Of a DNA stretch of 64,000 bases, positions 10,004 through 18,870 are shown piece after piece. Numbering within the stretch: position 1 is the stretch's first letter; each line of letters begins with the position of its first letter. The notes under the pieces were generated by a model. The model did not search any database. It was not told the DNA's origin and was given only the letters and a program-made list of their open reading frames with translations. The position numbers and the translations under genes were made by a program. The stretch comes from Parasulfitobacter algicola (GTDB lineage Bacteria; Pseudomonadota; Alphaproteobacteria; Rhodobacterales; Rhodobacteraceae). The DNA is taken from NCBI RefSeq assembly GCF_013315265.1, contig NZ_JABUFE010000010.1, forward strand, positions 62,001-126,000, read 5' to 3'.

Positions 10004-11437
10004 TTGTCCTCTGGCAGTGACACCCCACAGCTTTACGCTGCGCGTGAACCGATCTTTCCCCGCCGGGTCAAAGGTAAATTCCGCAATCTAAAATGGATCA
10101 TCATGGCGGTGACGCTTGGTATTTACTACCTGACGCCATGGATCAGATGGGATCGCGGCGCCTATTTGCCAGATCAGGCGGTATTGGTTGATCTGGCGAA
10201 CCGACGGTTTTTCTTTTTCATGATCGAAATCTGGCCCCATGAATTTTATTTCATAGCTGGGCTTTTGATCATGGCCGGGTTGGGCCTGTTTTTATTTACG
10301 TCAGCTTTGGGCCGAGTTTGGTGCGGTTATACCTGCCCGCAAACTGTTTGGACCGATCTTTTTATTCTGGTTGAACGCTGGATCGAAGGGGATCGCAACG
10401 CTAGGTTGCGTTTACATCGCCAGAAGAAGTGGGATTTTCGCAAATGGCGATTACGGATCACCAAATGGATCACATGGGTTTTAATCGCTGTCGCAACGGG
10501 TGGCGCCTGGGTATTCTATTTTGCTGATGCGCCGACTTTATTGGTTAATCTGGTCACTTTGAATGCCCATCCTGTCGCCTATACCACGATCGCTATTTTG
10601 ACTGCGACAACCTTTGTGTTTGGGGGTTTGATGCGCGAACAGGTTTGTATTTATATGTGTCCGTGGCCGCGCATTCAGGCCGCAATGATGGACGAAGATA
10701 CGATCACAGTGGGCTATCGTGATTGGCGTGGCGAACCCCGTGGCAAGCACCGCAAAGGCGAGGGGGCTGAAAATCTGGGTGACTGCATTGATTGCATGGC
10801 CTGTGTGAATGTCTGCCCCGTAGGCATTGATATACGCGACGGCCAGCAGATGGAATGTATCACATGCGCGCTTTGCATTGACGCCTGTGATGATGTGATG
10901 GAACGCATCGGCAAGCCGCGCGGTTTGGTCGATTATCTGTCGCTTGCAGACGAACAGGCTGAACGCGAGGGGCAGGCCGCAAAACCAATCTGGCGGCACG
11001 TTTTGCGGCCACGCACAATTCTTTATACATCGCTGTGGTCTATCGTTGGCATCGCGTTGGTTTTTGCCCTTTTCTTACGGTCCGAAATTGATATGACCGT
11101 CAGCCCAGTACGTAATCCAACCTTTGTAACCCTGTCTGATGGCACAATTCGAAATATCTATGACGTGCGGCTGCGCAATAAACATGGCGAAGCGCGCGAA
11201 TTTCGTATGTCGCTTACATCCCCCGATGTGCTGCGCATTCAACTTGAAGGAACCGAGCGGTTGGTCGTGACAGTTCCACCTGACAGCACAACATTACAAC
11301 GCGTTTACATATCCGCCAGACCGGGCAGCGCGCCGGTCGCATCCGACCGTACAGAGCTGCGGCTTTGGGTCGAAGATCTGGCCAGCACAGATCGAGCCTA
11401 TCGCGACACAGTCTTTAATGGGAAAGGAACGCCCTAA
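10004..11437 (+). CDS. ccoG: cytochrome c oxidase accessory protein CcoG (FixG/RdxB)
   Basis: Membrane iron-sulfur protein needed for making cbb3-type cytochrome oxidase; in relatives it takes part in reducing copper for the oxidase. The 477 residues have about five membrane segments, an early Cys pair in CGYTCPQTVW, and two ferredoxin-type 4Fe-4S motifs, CIDCMACVNVCPVG and CITCALCIDACD, then a C-terminal periplasmic Ig-like domain. The start is TTG at 10004 with AAAGG ten bases upstream. It leads ccoG-ccoH-ccoI-ccoS behind an FnrL-type box. Its stop overlaps the ccoH start by one base. Confidence 0.95.
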   Translation: MSSGSDTPQLYAAREPIFPRRVKGKFRNLKWIIMAVTLGIYYLTPWIRWDRGAYLPDQAVLVDLANRRFFFFMIEIWPHEFYFIAGLLIMAGLGLFLFTSALGRVWCGYTCPQTVWTDLFILVERWIEGDRNARLRLHRQKKWDFRKWRLRITKWITWVLIAVATGGAWVFYFADAPTLLVNLVTLNAHPVAYTTIAILTATTFVFGGLMREQVCIYMCPWPRIQAAMMDEDTITVGYRDWRGEPRGKHRKGEGAENLGDCIDCMACVNVCPVGIDIRDGQQMECITCALCIDACDDVMERIGKPRGLVDYLSLADEQAEREGQAAKPIWRHVLRPRTILYTSLWSIVGIALVFALFLRSEIDMTVSPVRNPTFVTLSDGTIRNIYDVRLRNKHGEAREFRMSLTSPDVLRIQLEGTERLVVTVPPDSTTLQRVYISARPGSAPVASDRTELRLWVEDLASTDRAYRDTVFNGKGTP

Positions 11438-11892
11438 TGGAAAAAGAACTGACAGGCACCACTGTCTTTATCATAACTGCGTCCGCTTTTGGGGTAATCC
11501 TGCTGGTTAATCTTGCGCTTGCATTCAGTGCCGTGAAGACTTTTCCGGGGCTTGAGACCAAGAATTCCTATGTTGCCAGTCAGTCCTTTGATGAACGACG
11601 CACAGCGCAACTAGCCTTGGGATGGACTGTCGATGCAAGTGTTGAAGCTGATATTCTAGTTCTCAGCATCACTGATATAAATGGTGACCCCGTACGCGTG
11701 GCATCGCTTGATGCCACTTTAGGTCGCGCCACACACGTCAAAGATGATATCACACCTGCATTCGTGAACCGAAACGGGGTTTTCACGGCCCCGGTCAATC
11801 TTGCGCCTGGCAACTGGAATATCCGAATGCAGGCTGTCGCGGCTGATGGTACACGCTTTACCCAACGGATCGTTCTGGTGGTCGAAAGCTAA
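11437..11892 (+). CDS. ccoH: cbb3 oxidase assembly protein CcoH/FixH
   Basis: A 151-residue single-pass membrane protein. It has an N-terminal membrane segment (TTVFIITASAFGVILLVNLALAF) and a periplasmic domain starting with KTFPGLETKNSYVASQSFDERRTAQ, characteristic of FixH. CcoH interacts with CcoN/CcoP during cbb3 assembly in Rhodobacter. The ATG uses the last base of the ccoG stop codon, so translation is coupled. The gene ends five bases before the start of ccoI. Confidence 0.92.
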   Translation: MEKELTGTTVFIITASAFGVILLVNLALAFSAVKTFPGLETKNSYVASQSFDERRTAQLALGWTVDASVEADILVLSITDINGDPVRVASLDATLGRATHVKDDITPAFVNRNGVFTAPVNLAPGNWNIRMQAVAADGTRFTQRIVLVVES

Positions 11893-11896
11893 ATCC

Positions 11897-14071
11897 ATGA
11901 CTGCGACGCTTCAATCTTCAACAATGGCATGTCCAGGATGCGCTGTGGGTGTTCAGGTTCATGAAGCACCGATTGAAGATACACGCGTTATGTTATCTTT
12001 GCCAACCATTCACTGTTCTGCCTGTATATCCAAAATTGAGTCTGCGCTGAACGCCATGCCGAACGTGCATGAAGCGCGCGTGAACCTGACCCTAAAGCGG
12101 GCAAGTATCGAAGCAGATCCCGATCTGACGGCGGCTGATCTGATCCCCGTTTTGAACGACCTGGGATTCGAAGCGCACGAATTGGACGCAGGCACGATCG
12201 CTGCGACTGAAACCGACAAGGCGGGTCGTGCCCTGCTGATGCGGTTGGCGGTTGCAGGCTTTGCGTCAATGAATGTCATGCTTTTGTCCGTTGCGGTCTG
12301 GTCAGGTGCCCAGGATGCGACCCGTGATATGTTTCACTGGATTTCCGCCGCGATCACACTGCCAACTATCGCCTTTTCTGCACAGCCTTTTTTCAAAAAT
12401 GCATGGGCCGCGCTGCGCAACGGCGCGCTGAATATGGATGTGCCCATCACTTTGGCAATCCTGCTGGCTGCCGGGACATCGCTTTATGAAACTGCAAATT
12501 CAGGTCATCATGCTTATTTCGATGCAGCGTTGACCCTGACTTTTTTCCTGCTGGCTGGTCGTTATCTTGATCACCGCACTCGCGCCATTGCCAAATCAGC
12601 GGCTGAAGAACTGGTCGCGCTTGAAGTTCCACGAGCGATACGGATCGAAAGAGATAACGAGATTACCGTTCGCGTATCAGAACTGACCAAAGGCGACATG
12701 ATAATGGTGCGGCCGGGTGGAAGAATGCCCGTAGACGGCGTTATTGTCAGTGGCACATCTGAAATCGACAGATCCTTCCTAACCGGTGAAACCCTGCCCC
12801 TGTTTGCAGGGCCAGACACGCATGTCAGCGCAGGCGAGGTGAACCTGACAGGCCCCTTGACCATTCGCGCAACTGCCGTTGGCGAAGACACATCCCTGCA
12901 CCGCATGGCTGATCTGGTCGCTGTCGCTGAAAGCGGTCGGTCACGTTATACATCACTGGCTGACAAAGCCGCAAAACTCTATGCCCCAGGCGTTCATATT
13001 CTGTCAGCGCTTAGCTTTGCGGGGTGGTATTTGTTCACTTTTGATCTGCGTATGTCGATAAATATTGCCGCTGCCGTGCTGATTATCACCTGCCCCTGCG
13101 CATTGGGTCTGGCAGTGCCTGCGGTGACAACAGCCGCATCCGGGCGCCTATTTCGCAAAGGCATGTTGATCAAAAATGGCACCGCTTTGGAACGTTTGGC
13201 AAAAGTCGATACCGTTGTTTTCGACAAAACCGGCACGTTGACCCAAGGAGCACCGCAGCTGACAAATATTGGCGATCACAGTCGCCACGATCTGCAGGTT
13301 GCGTTGGCATTGGCCGAAACATCATCGCACCCATTGGCCATGGCGCTGACGCAAGCTGCCCGTGATGCGGGTATCAAACCTGCTGGTCTGCAGAATATTC
13401 ACGAAGTACCCGGCTATGGCATCGAAGCGCGCTGGCAAAATCGAACTGTTCGCCTTGGTCGTGCCAGTTGGGTCGGCGCTGATGCAGGGGCTTCAACCTC
13501 AGCTCATTTATGGATCGAAGACGGCAATTCAGCCCAATTTATCTTTGTCGATAGATTACGCGATGGGGCACAATCTATCGTTAAGGCGCTGCAAGATAAT
13601 GGTAAGACAGTGATCTTGATGTCGGGCGATGCGAATGTTGCAGTTGAAGATCTTGCCAATAGGCTAGGCATCAAAGATTGGATAGCCGAGGCACTGCCAG
13701 GTGATAAACTATCCCGTATCAATGATTTGATCGACAATAATGCACATGTGCTGATGGTCGGTGATGGATTGAACGATACGGCGGCGTTAACGGCAGCCAC
13801 AGTGTCAATCTCGCCCGCATCGGCGTTGGATGCGGCGCGTGTGGCGTCGGATATCGTTCTTTTAGGCAAAAGCCTGGACCCGATATCAGATGCACTGATC
13901 ACGGCCGATAAATCCGTAAGCCGGATCAAGGAAAATTTCCGGATCGCAACGCTTTATAACATAATCGCCGTTCCCATTGCCATTGCCGGGTTTGCAACGC
14001 CTTTGGCTGCTGCCTTGGCGATGTCACTGTCTTCGATTACAGTGTCGCTGAACGCATTAAGGTTGAAATGA
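11897..14071 (+). CDS. ccoI: Cu+-exporting P-type ATPase CcoI/FixI
   Basis: P1B-type ATPase of 724 residues that moves copper across the inner membrane for cbb3 oxidase assembly. Seen in order: a Cys-rich N-terminus (MACPGCAVG), one heavy-metal-associated domain with CSAC, eight membrane segments including the CPC metal site in ITCPCALGLAVP, the actuator loop DRSFLTGETLP, the phosphorylation motif DKTGTLTQG, HPLA and GDGLNDTAAL. I start at ATG 11897, five bases after ccoH; a reading from 11801 would overlap ccoH without support. It ends one base before ccoS. Confidence 0.95.
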   Translation: MTATLQSSTMACPGCAVGVQVHEAPIEDTRVMLSLPTIHCSACISKIESALNAMPNVHEARVNLTLKRASIEADPDLTAADLIPVLNDLGFEAHELDAGTIAATETDKAGRALLMRLAVAGFASMNVMLLSVAVWSGAQDATRDMFHWISAAITLPTIAFSAQPFFKNAWAALRNGALNMDVPITLAILLAAGTSLYETANSGHHAYFDAALTLTFFLLAGRYLDHRTRAIAKSAAEELVALEVPRAIRIERDNEITVRVSELTKGDMIMVRPGGRMPVDGVIVSGTSEIDRSFLTGETLPLFAGPDTHVSAGEVNLTGPLTIRATAVGEDTSLHRMADLVAVAESGRSRYTSLADKAAKLYAPGVHILSALSFAGWYLFTFDLRMSINIAAAVLIITCPCALGLAVPAVTTAASGRLFRKGMLIKNGTALERLAKVDTVVFDKTGTLTQGAPQLTNIGDHSRHDLQVALALAETSSHPLAMALTQAARDAGIKPAGLQNIHEVPGYGIEARWQNRTVRLGRASWVGADAGASTSAHLWIEDGNSAQFIFVDRLRDGAQSIVKALQDNGKTVILMSGDANVAVEDLANRLGIKDWIAEALPGDKLSRINDLIDNNAHVLMVGDGLNDTAALTAATVSISPASALDAARVASDIVLLGKSLDPISDALITADKSVSRIKENFRIATLYNIIAVPIAIAGFATPLAAALAMSLSSITVSLNALRLK

Positions 14072-14072
14072 C

Positions 14073-14231
14073 ATGAATGTGCTGATCTATTTGATCCCGG
14101 CTTCGCTTTTTTTGGGCGGCATTGGTCTGATTGCGTTTATCTATACCATGCGATCAAATCAGTATGACGACCCTGACGGTAACAGCCAACGCATCCTGAG
14201 TGATGAGTGGGATGACCACCCAAAGCCATAA
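14073..14231 (+). CDS. ccoS: cbb3-type cytochrome oxidase assembly protein CcoS
   Basis: A 52-residue protein found by position and sequence: ATG at 14073, one base after the ccoI stop, and TAA at 14229-14231. It has one membrane segment (LIYLIPASLFLGGIGLIAFIY) followed by an acidic tail with QYDDPDGNSQRIL, the usual CcoS pattern, in which Asp/Gly-rich residues follow the membrane helix. CcoS is required for cofactor insertion into cbb3 oxidase in Rhodobacter. It closes the ccoGHIS operon and is short enough to be missed by automatic gene calling. Confidence 0.92.
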   Translation: MNVLIYLIPASLFLGGIGLIAFIYTMRSNQYDDPDGNSQRILSDEWDDHPKP

Positions 14232-14276
14232 GCATTTTATTCTGAAATAGAGTAACATAGCTGATAGTTTTGGGCT

Positions 14277-14852
14277 TTAAGGCAATATGTTGATTGTATC
14301 TACTGACCAATCCGCACCTGTCACCACCATTTCCGTCACCGAAAAGTTATCAATTCGATGTGAGAACGCCTCATAAGGAGTGATAGCCAATGCGCGTTGT
14401 ACTTGGGTCAGGATCATTCCGAAATGCCCCACAATGATCAAATCATCATGTTTCTGTTCGACCAAGCTATCCACAGCGGCATCAACGCGCGCGGCTGTTT
14501 CGTGCCAACTTTCCCCGTTTGGCGGGCGAACATCACCGGGTTCATCCCAATAGGCGCGGATGTGTTCTGGCGTTTGCGCTTCTATCTCAGCGAATGTGCG
14601 CAGTTCCCAATCACCAAAGTGAATTTCACGCAATCTGCGATCGTGGGGTAAACGCCTGCGCTGCCCTTGAATGGCATCGGCCGTGGCAATAGCACGTTGC
14701 AAATCTGATGATATGACAACGCCGTTTGATGGCAGATAGTCTGACAAGCGATCAATCTGTGCCTGATCTGAAAGATCAGCCAGAAGGTCGCTCCAACCGA
14801 CCATGGATTTGGCGTGGGTCGGACCATGACGTACCAGCCACAAGCGTGTCAT
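14277..14852 (-). CDS. histidine phosphatase family protein, probable alpha-ribazole phosphatase
   Basis: A 191-residue phosphoglycerate-mutase-like phosphatase with the catalytic motif LVRHGPTHAK at the N-terminus, SDLQRAIATADAI, the acid-base segment HFGDWELRTFAEIE and the second histidine in IIVGHFGMIL. Its start overlaps the stop of cobU in an ATGA, so the pair is co-translated. That linkage is my reason for suggesting CobC-type alpha-ribazole-5'-phosphate phosphatase activity in the nucleotide-loop assembly of cobalamin. The family as a whole is broad, so the substrate is inferred from context only. Confidence 0.78.
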   Translation of the reverse strand: MTRLWLVRHGPTHAKSMVGWSDLLADLSDQAQIDRLSDYLPSNGVVISSDLQRAIATADAIQGQRRRLPHDRRLREIHFGDWELRTFAEIEAQTPEHIRAYWDEPGDVRPPNGESWHETAARVDAAVDSLVEQKHDDLIIVGHFGMILTQVQRALAITPYEAFSHRIDNFSVTEMVVTGADWSVDTINILP

Positions 14853-15373
14853 GGCAAAGGACCTTTTAAAGCAAATGGCAAACCTGCAGTCACCATCACA
14901 ACACTATCCGCTTTTTCAGCCAGTTTTTGATTTAACTGACCCTGTGCATCCCGAAATCTGCGGCCCAGTGGTGTTTCAGGCACAATGCCAGAGCCCACTT
15001 CGTTTGATACAACCACAACGGTGGCAGGGCAAACTTCCAATGCATGCAAAAGAACATCTTGTGCCTGTGCCAAATCGTTTTCAGCCAGCAAATGATTGCT
15101 AAGCCAAAGTGTGGCGCAATCCAGCAGTGCAACTTCGTCTTCTTTGACTTCGGACAAGGCGGCCACCATGTTCATCGGTTCTTCGACAGTTCGCCAACCC
15201 TGACCACGCATATCGCGATGACGATCCACTTTAATGCGCATTTCGTCATCCCAAACCTGTGCAGTCGCGATGTAAACCTTTGGCAAACTTGTGGCGATTA
15301 TCAATCTTTCGGCAAAAGCTGATTTGCCTGAAGACGCCCCGCCTAGAACAAGTGTGAGTTTCGGCAATGACAT
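14849..15373 (-). CDS. cobU: adenosylcobinamide kinase / adenosylcobinamide-phosphate guanylyltransferase
   Basis: Bifunctional cobalamin enzyme (CobU in Salmonella, CobP in Pseudomonas) that phosphorylates adenosylcobinamide and then attaches GMP. The 174-residue protein has the P-loop LVLGGASSGKSAFAERL at the very N-terminus, YIATAQVWDDEMRIKVDRH, RGQGWRTVEEP and the C-terminal SNEVGSGIVPETPLGRRFRD; the central VALLDCATLWLSN also fits. ATG at 15373. It diverges from rpoHII and is coupled to the downstream phosphatase. I saw no cobalamin riboswitch in the 99 bases upstream. Confidence 0.93.
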   Translation of the reverse strand: MSLPKLTLVLGGASSGKSAFAERLIIATSLPKVYIATAQVWDDEMRIKVDRHRDMRGQGWRTVEEPMNMVAALSEVKEDEVALLDCATLWLSNHLLAENDLAQAQDVLLHALEVCPATVVVVSNEVGSGIVPETPLGRRFRDAQGQLNQKLAEKADSVVMVTAGLPFALKGPLP

Positions 15374-15388
15374 TTTTCAAACTTTCTT

Positions 15389-15417
15389 TGATCCAAGCAT
15401 TGTGACCCCGCGTAACA
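15389..15417 (+). promoter_or_regulatory. RpoE (ECF11)-like promoter upstream of rpoHII
   Basis: TGATCC at 15389-15394 is followed after 18 bases by TAACA at 15413-15417. The Rhodobacter RpoE/ChrR consensus, as I recall it, is TGATCC-N18-TAAGA. Only one base of the -10 element differs. Transcription would start about 50 bases before the rpoHII ATG. In Rhodobacter sphaeroides rpoHII belongs to the RpoE singlet-oxygen regulon, which fits. Confidence 0.65.
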
Positions 15418-15472
15418 CCTTATGTAATCCAAGCAAAGACCTGCAAAGTGGGTCTCAGACCGGGGGGTCAAA

Positions 15473-16351
15473 ATGGCACTGGACGGATATTTCGATCAAT
15501 CTCTTTCGCGTCGCGCAATGAAAGCAGAATTGCTGGATGCGGAAACAGAACTGAAGCTGGCTTATGCATGGCGGGATCAACGGGATGAAGCAGCGCTTCA
15601 TCGACTGATTACAGCATATATGCGATTGGCAATTTCCATGGCGGCAAAATTCAAACGCTATGGCGCGCCGATGAACGATTTGATCCAGGAAGCTGGTCTT
15701 GGATTGATGAAAGCAGCTGATAAATTTGATCCTGATCGCGGTGTACGCTTTTCAACCTATGCGGTGTGGTGGATCAAAGCGTCTATTCAAGATTATGTCA
15801 TGCGAAATTGGTCTATGGTACGGACCGGATCAACAAGTTCACAGAAATCTTTGTTTTTCAATATGCGCCGTGTCCAGGCCCGTCTGGAACGCGAAGCAGC
15901 CTCTGCTGGTGAAAACCTGGACAAGCATCAGATGCGCCAGATGATAGCAGTGGAAGTTGGCGTACCGTTGCATGACGTGGAAATGATGGAAGGTCGCTTG
16001 GCTGGATCTGACTATTCGTTGAATGCGACCCAATCGACCGATGACGAAGGTCGTGAATGGATCGAAGCCCTTGAAGATGATACTGAACAGGCCGCCGAAA
16101 CCGTCGAAAACGAACATGACACTGAGACTTTACGAAACTGGCTGGTCAATGCCATGTCAAATCTGAATGATCGCGAACAATTCATCGTGCGCGAACGCAA
16201 ACTGCGTGAGACCGCCCGTACGCTGGAAAGTCTTGGTAATGAATTGGGGCTTTCAAAAGAACGCGTTCGTCAGTTGGAAGCGGCTGCTTTTGGTAAAATG
16301 AGAAAAAGCCTGGAAGCTCAATCACATGAGGTGATGGAATTTCTAGGCTGA
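15473..16351 (+). CDS. rpoH2: RNA polymerase sigma-32-type factor RpoHII
   Basis: A 292-residue alternative sigma factor with region 2 (LITAYMRLAISMAAKF, DLIQEAGLGLMKAADKFDP, FSTYAVWWIKASIQDYV), the RpoH-box-like segment SSQKSLFFNMRRV, and region 4 with a helix-turn-helix (LESLGNELGLSKERVRQLE). The N-terminus MALDGYFDQSLSRRAMK resembles RpoHII rather than RpoHI of Rhodobacter, as far as I remember them. RpoHII directs responses to singlet oxygen and other oxidative stress. The RpoE-like promoter upstream supports this identity. A ChaN-family gene follows within about 20 bases. Confidence 0.9.
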   Translation: MALDGYFDQSLSRRAMKAELLDAETELKLAYAWRDQRDEAALHRLITAYMRLAISMAAKFKRYGAPMNDLIQEAGLGLMKAADKFDPDRGVRFSTYAVWWIKASIQDYVMRNWSMVRTGSTSSQKSLFFNMRRVQARLEREAASAGENLDKHQMRQMIAVEVGVPLHDVEMMEGRLAGSDYSLNATQSTDDEGREWIEALEDDTEQAAETVENEHDTETLRNWLVNAMSNLNDREQFIVRERKLRETARTLESLGNELGLSKERVRQLEAAAFGKMRKSLEAQSHEVMEFLG

Positions 16352-16371
16352 TATCGGCCTTTACGGTCGGA

Positions 16372-17145
16372 GTGATTTTAACGAGTGTCGTTCGTGCCGA
16401 CCAGATCGGCACGAACATTTTAAAAGATTTACCCAAAGCTGATATTTATATTCTTGGCGAAATTCACGACAATCCAACCCATCATGACAATCAAGCATTG
16501 GCGATTTCGAGAATTGCCCCACAAGCGATTGTGTTTGAAATGATTTCACCGGATCAGGCCAAGGCGATTGAAGACGTCGATAGAGGTGATCAAACTGCAA
16601 TGGCTCGGGCGTTGCAGTGGGATGAAAGCGGATGGCCTGATTTTGCGATATACCATCCGATTTTCAAGGCAGCACCCAATGCGACGATCTTTGGTGCTGC
16701 GGTTGGGCGCGATGATCTAATTGCCGCCATGAAAAGCACCGCAGCAACAACATTTGGCAAAGATGCTGATGCCTTTCTTCTTGGCCCTTTGCCCCAAGAT
16801 CAGCAGATGCAACGCGAAACACTGCAATTAGCCGCCCATTGCGATGCACTTCCGGCTGAAATGCTGCCCGGCATGGTCGAAGCCCAACGCCTGCGTGATG
16901 CGGTGTTGTCGCGCACAACACTTGAAGCACTTGATGAAACCGATGGCCCGGTGGTGGTGATCACGGGAAACGGTCATGCCCGAACCGATTGGGCAATGCC
17001 CGCTAAAATCAAATCCGCGCGGCCAACTGTCACTGTTTTGTCGATCGGTCAGCTTGAGACCACGCCTAACAGCACCCCGCCCTATGATCTATGGCTGATC
17101 ACTGATCCAATAGATCGCCCGGATCCATGCGAACAGTTCCGCTAG
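16372..17145 (+). CDS. ChaN family (haem-binding uptake-like) protein
   Basis: A protein of about 257 residues of the ChaN family, alpha/beta proteins linked to haem/iron handling; some members are lipoproteins. Typical motifs are YILGEIHDNPTHHDNQ near the N-terminus, FEMISPDQA, and VVVITGNGHARTDWAMP near the C-terminus. From GTG at 16372 only MILTSVVRA precedes the mature part, too short for a signal peptide. The open frame continues to 16330 and reading from CTG 16348 or ATT 16339 would give a complete signal sequence (ISAFTVGVILTSVVRA). CTG 16348 would overlap the rpoHII stop. It may be co-transcribed with rpoHII. Confidence 0.75.
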   Translation: MILTSVVRADQIGTNILKDLPKADIYILGEIHDNPTHHDNQALAISRIAPQAIVFEMISPDQAKAIEDVDRGDQTAMARALQWDESGWPDFAIYHPIFKAAPNATIFGAAVGRDDLIAAMKSTAATTFGKDADAFLLGPLPQDQQMQRETLQLAAHCDALPAEMLPGMVEAQRLRDAVLSRTTLEALDETDGPVVVITGNGHARTDWAMPAKIKSARPTVTVLSIGQLETTPNSTPPYDLWLITDPIDRPDPCEQFR

Positions 17146-17203
17146 ACTTGCGCAAGGTGTCCGGCATGCCTAAACCTTGGACGGTTACTTAGGGGATCGC
17201 ACG

Positions 17204-18403
17204 ATGCTGGCTGGCAAACACATTCTTCTGATCATCGGCGGCGGTATCGCGGCATTTAAATCGCTGGATTTGATCCGACGTTTACGCGAACGCGGGGCAA
17301 AGATTACGCCGGTTCTGACCCGCGCGGGCGAAGAATTCGTAACACCGCTTAGTGTTTCAGCGCTGGCTGGGGAAAAGATTTATCGTGATCTGTTCGATCT
17401 AACGGATGAGGCTGAGATGGGCCATATTGAACTGTCCCGAGCAGCCGATTTGGTCGTTGTTGCCCCAGCCACCGCTGATCTGATGGCGAAAATGGCGGGC
17501 GGAATTGCGAATGATCTCGCCTCAACTGTGCTGATGGCAACCGACAAGCGTGTGTTGATCGCGCCCGCAATGAATGTACGCATGTGGGATCATCCTGCAA
17601 CGCAGCGCAATCTGGTAACACTTCATAGCGACGGCATACGGATGGTGGGCCCAAACAAAGGCGATATGGCCTGTGGGGAATATGGCCCCGGCCGCATGTC
17701 TGAGCCCTTGGAAATCGTGGCAGCGATTGAAACTACATTGGGTAAAGGGCCGCTGACCGGCAAACATATTCTTGTGACCTCTGGTCCGACCCATGAACCT
17801 ATCGATCCGGTACGTTATATCGCCAATAGATCATCCGGCGCGCAAGGCACTGCGATTGCACGCGCGCTTCTGGATCTGGGGGCAAGCGTGACCTTTGTCA
17901 CCGGTCCCGCCGATACACCACCCCCGAAAGAGGCACAGGTGATCCGCGTTCAGACCGCACAACAGATGTATGATGCCACACTAAACGGCCTGCCCGCTGA
18001 CGCTGCCATATTTGCAGCCGCCGTCGCTGATTGGCGTGTCACTGATGTCAGCGATAATAAGATCAAGAAAGATGGATCAGGCGCACTGCCCGTTCTGAAT
18101 TTTGCCGAAAATCCCGACATTTTGGCTGAAGTTTCAAAACTAACTAAAAATCGGCCCAGACTGGTCATTGGCTTTGCCGCCGAAACTGACAACGTGCTTG
18201 AAAATGCGACGGCCAAACGCCATCGCAAAGGATGCGACTGGATCATCGCCAATGATATCAGGCCCGATACTGGCATCATGGGCGGGGCAGAAAACGATGT
18301 TACACTGATCACTGATCAAGGGCCCGAAGATTGGCCGCGTATGGATAAAACCGCCGTCGCCCGGCAACTGGCCGACCGTATCGCGCAGGTGCTAAACGCA
18401 TGA
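17204..18403 (+). CDS. coaBC: phosphopantothenoylcysteine decarboxylase / phosphopantothenate-cysteine ligase
   Basis: Bifunctional coenzyme A enzyme: the CoaB part joins cysteine to 4'-phosphopantothenate and the flavin-dependent CoaC part decarboxylates the product. The 399 residues show the CoaC domain first ([53 protein letters not shown]) and CoaB after about residue 190 ([41 protein letters not shown]). ATG at 17204 has AGGGGA ten bases upstream; an in-frame ATG at 17177 is less likely. Its end overlaps dut by four bases. Confidence 0.95.
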   Translation: MLAGKHILLIIGGGIAAFKSLDLIRRLRERGAKITPVLTRAGEEFVTPLSVSALAGEKIYRDLFDLTDEAEMGHIELSRAADLVVVAPATADLMAKMAGGIANDLASTVLMATDKRVLIAPAMNVRMWDHPATQRNLVTLHSDGIRMVGPNKGDMACGEYGPGRMSEPLEIVAAIETTLGKGPLTGKHILVTSGPTHEPIDPVRYIANRSSGAQGTAIARALLDLGASVTFVTGPADTPPPKEAQVIRVQTAQQMYDATLNGLPADAAIFAAAVADWRVTDVSDNKIKKDGSGALPVLNFAENPDILAEVSKLTKNRPRLVIGFAAETDNVLENATAKRHRKGCDWIIANDIRPDTGIMGGAENDVTLITDQGPEDWPRMDKTAVARQLADRIAQVLNA

Positions 18404-18870
18404 GCCATCCGGTTATTCGATATCTTTGGACCGCTGACGCTGACCAGACCGTTCCGCTGCCCAAATATGAAACCTCAAGTGCAGCCGGGGCGGACATACG
18501 CGCCAATCTACCTGGCGATCAACGCGGTTCAGGCATCACACTGGCAACAGGTGTCCGCACCCTGATCCCAACTGGCCTGCATATCGAAATCCCTCCTGGA
18601 TATGAAGTGCAGATCAGGCCGCGATCAGGCCTTGCGCTGAAGTACGGGATTACACTTCCCAATGCACCCGGCACAATTGACAGTGACTATCGCGGACCGC
18701 TTGGCATCATTGTGATGAACTTGGGCGATCAGCCGTTTGTCATCGCACATGGCGACCGCATAGCACAGATGGTCATTGCACCGGTTGTACAAGCACAATT
18801 CGTCGCCACTGACCATTTGTCAGATACGGACCGTGGCCAAGGCGGCTTTGGCTCTACAGGGCGCGTATGA
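18400..18870 (+). CDS. dut: dUTP diphosphatase
   Basis: Hydrolyses dUTP to dUMP and pyrophosphate, keeping uracil out of DNA and supplying dTMP synthesis. The 156-residue trimeric-type enzyme has all five motifs: [54 protein letters not shown] and the C-terminal [11 protein letters not shown]. The start overlaps the coaBC stop and its own stop overlaps the next start, both in ATGA, so coaBC-dut-moeB form one tightly packed operon. Confidence 0.96.
   Translation: MSHPVIRYLWTADADQTVPLPKYETSSAAGADIRANLPGDQRGSGITLATGVRTLIPTGLHIEIPPGYEVQIRPRSGLALKYGITLPNAPGTIDSDYRGPLGIIVMNLGDQPFVIAHGDRIAQMVIAPVVQAQFVATDHLSDTDRGQGGFGSTGRV

Noticed and set aside
15374-15472. Cobalamin riboswitch upstream of cobU.
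   Set aside because: The gap is only 99 bases and I see no B12-box-like sequence; it is better explained by the rpoHII promoter.
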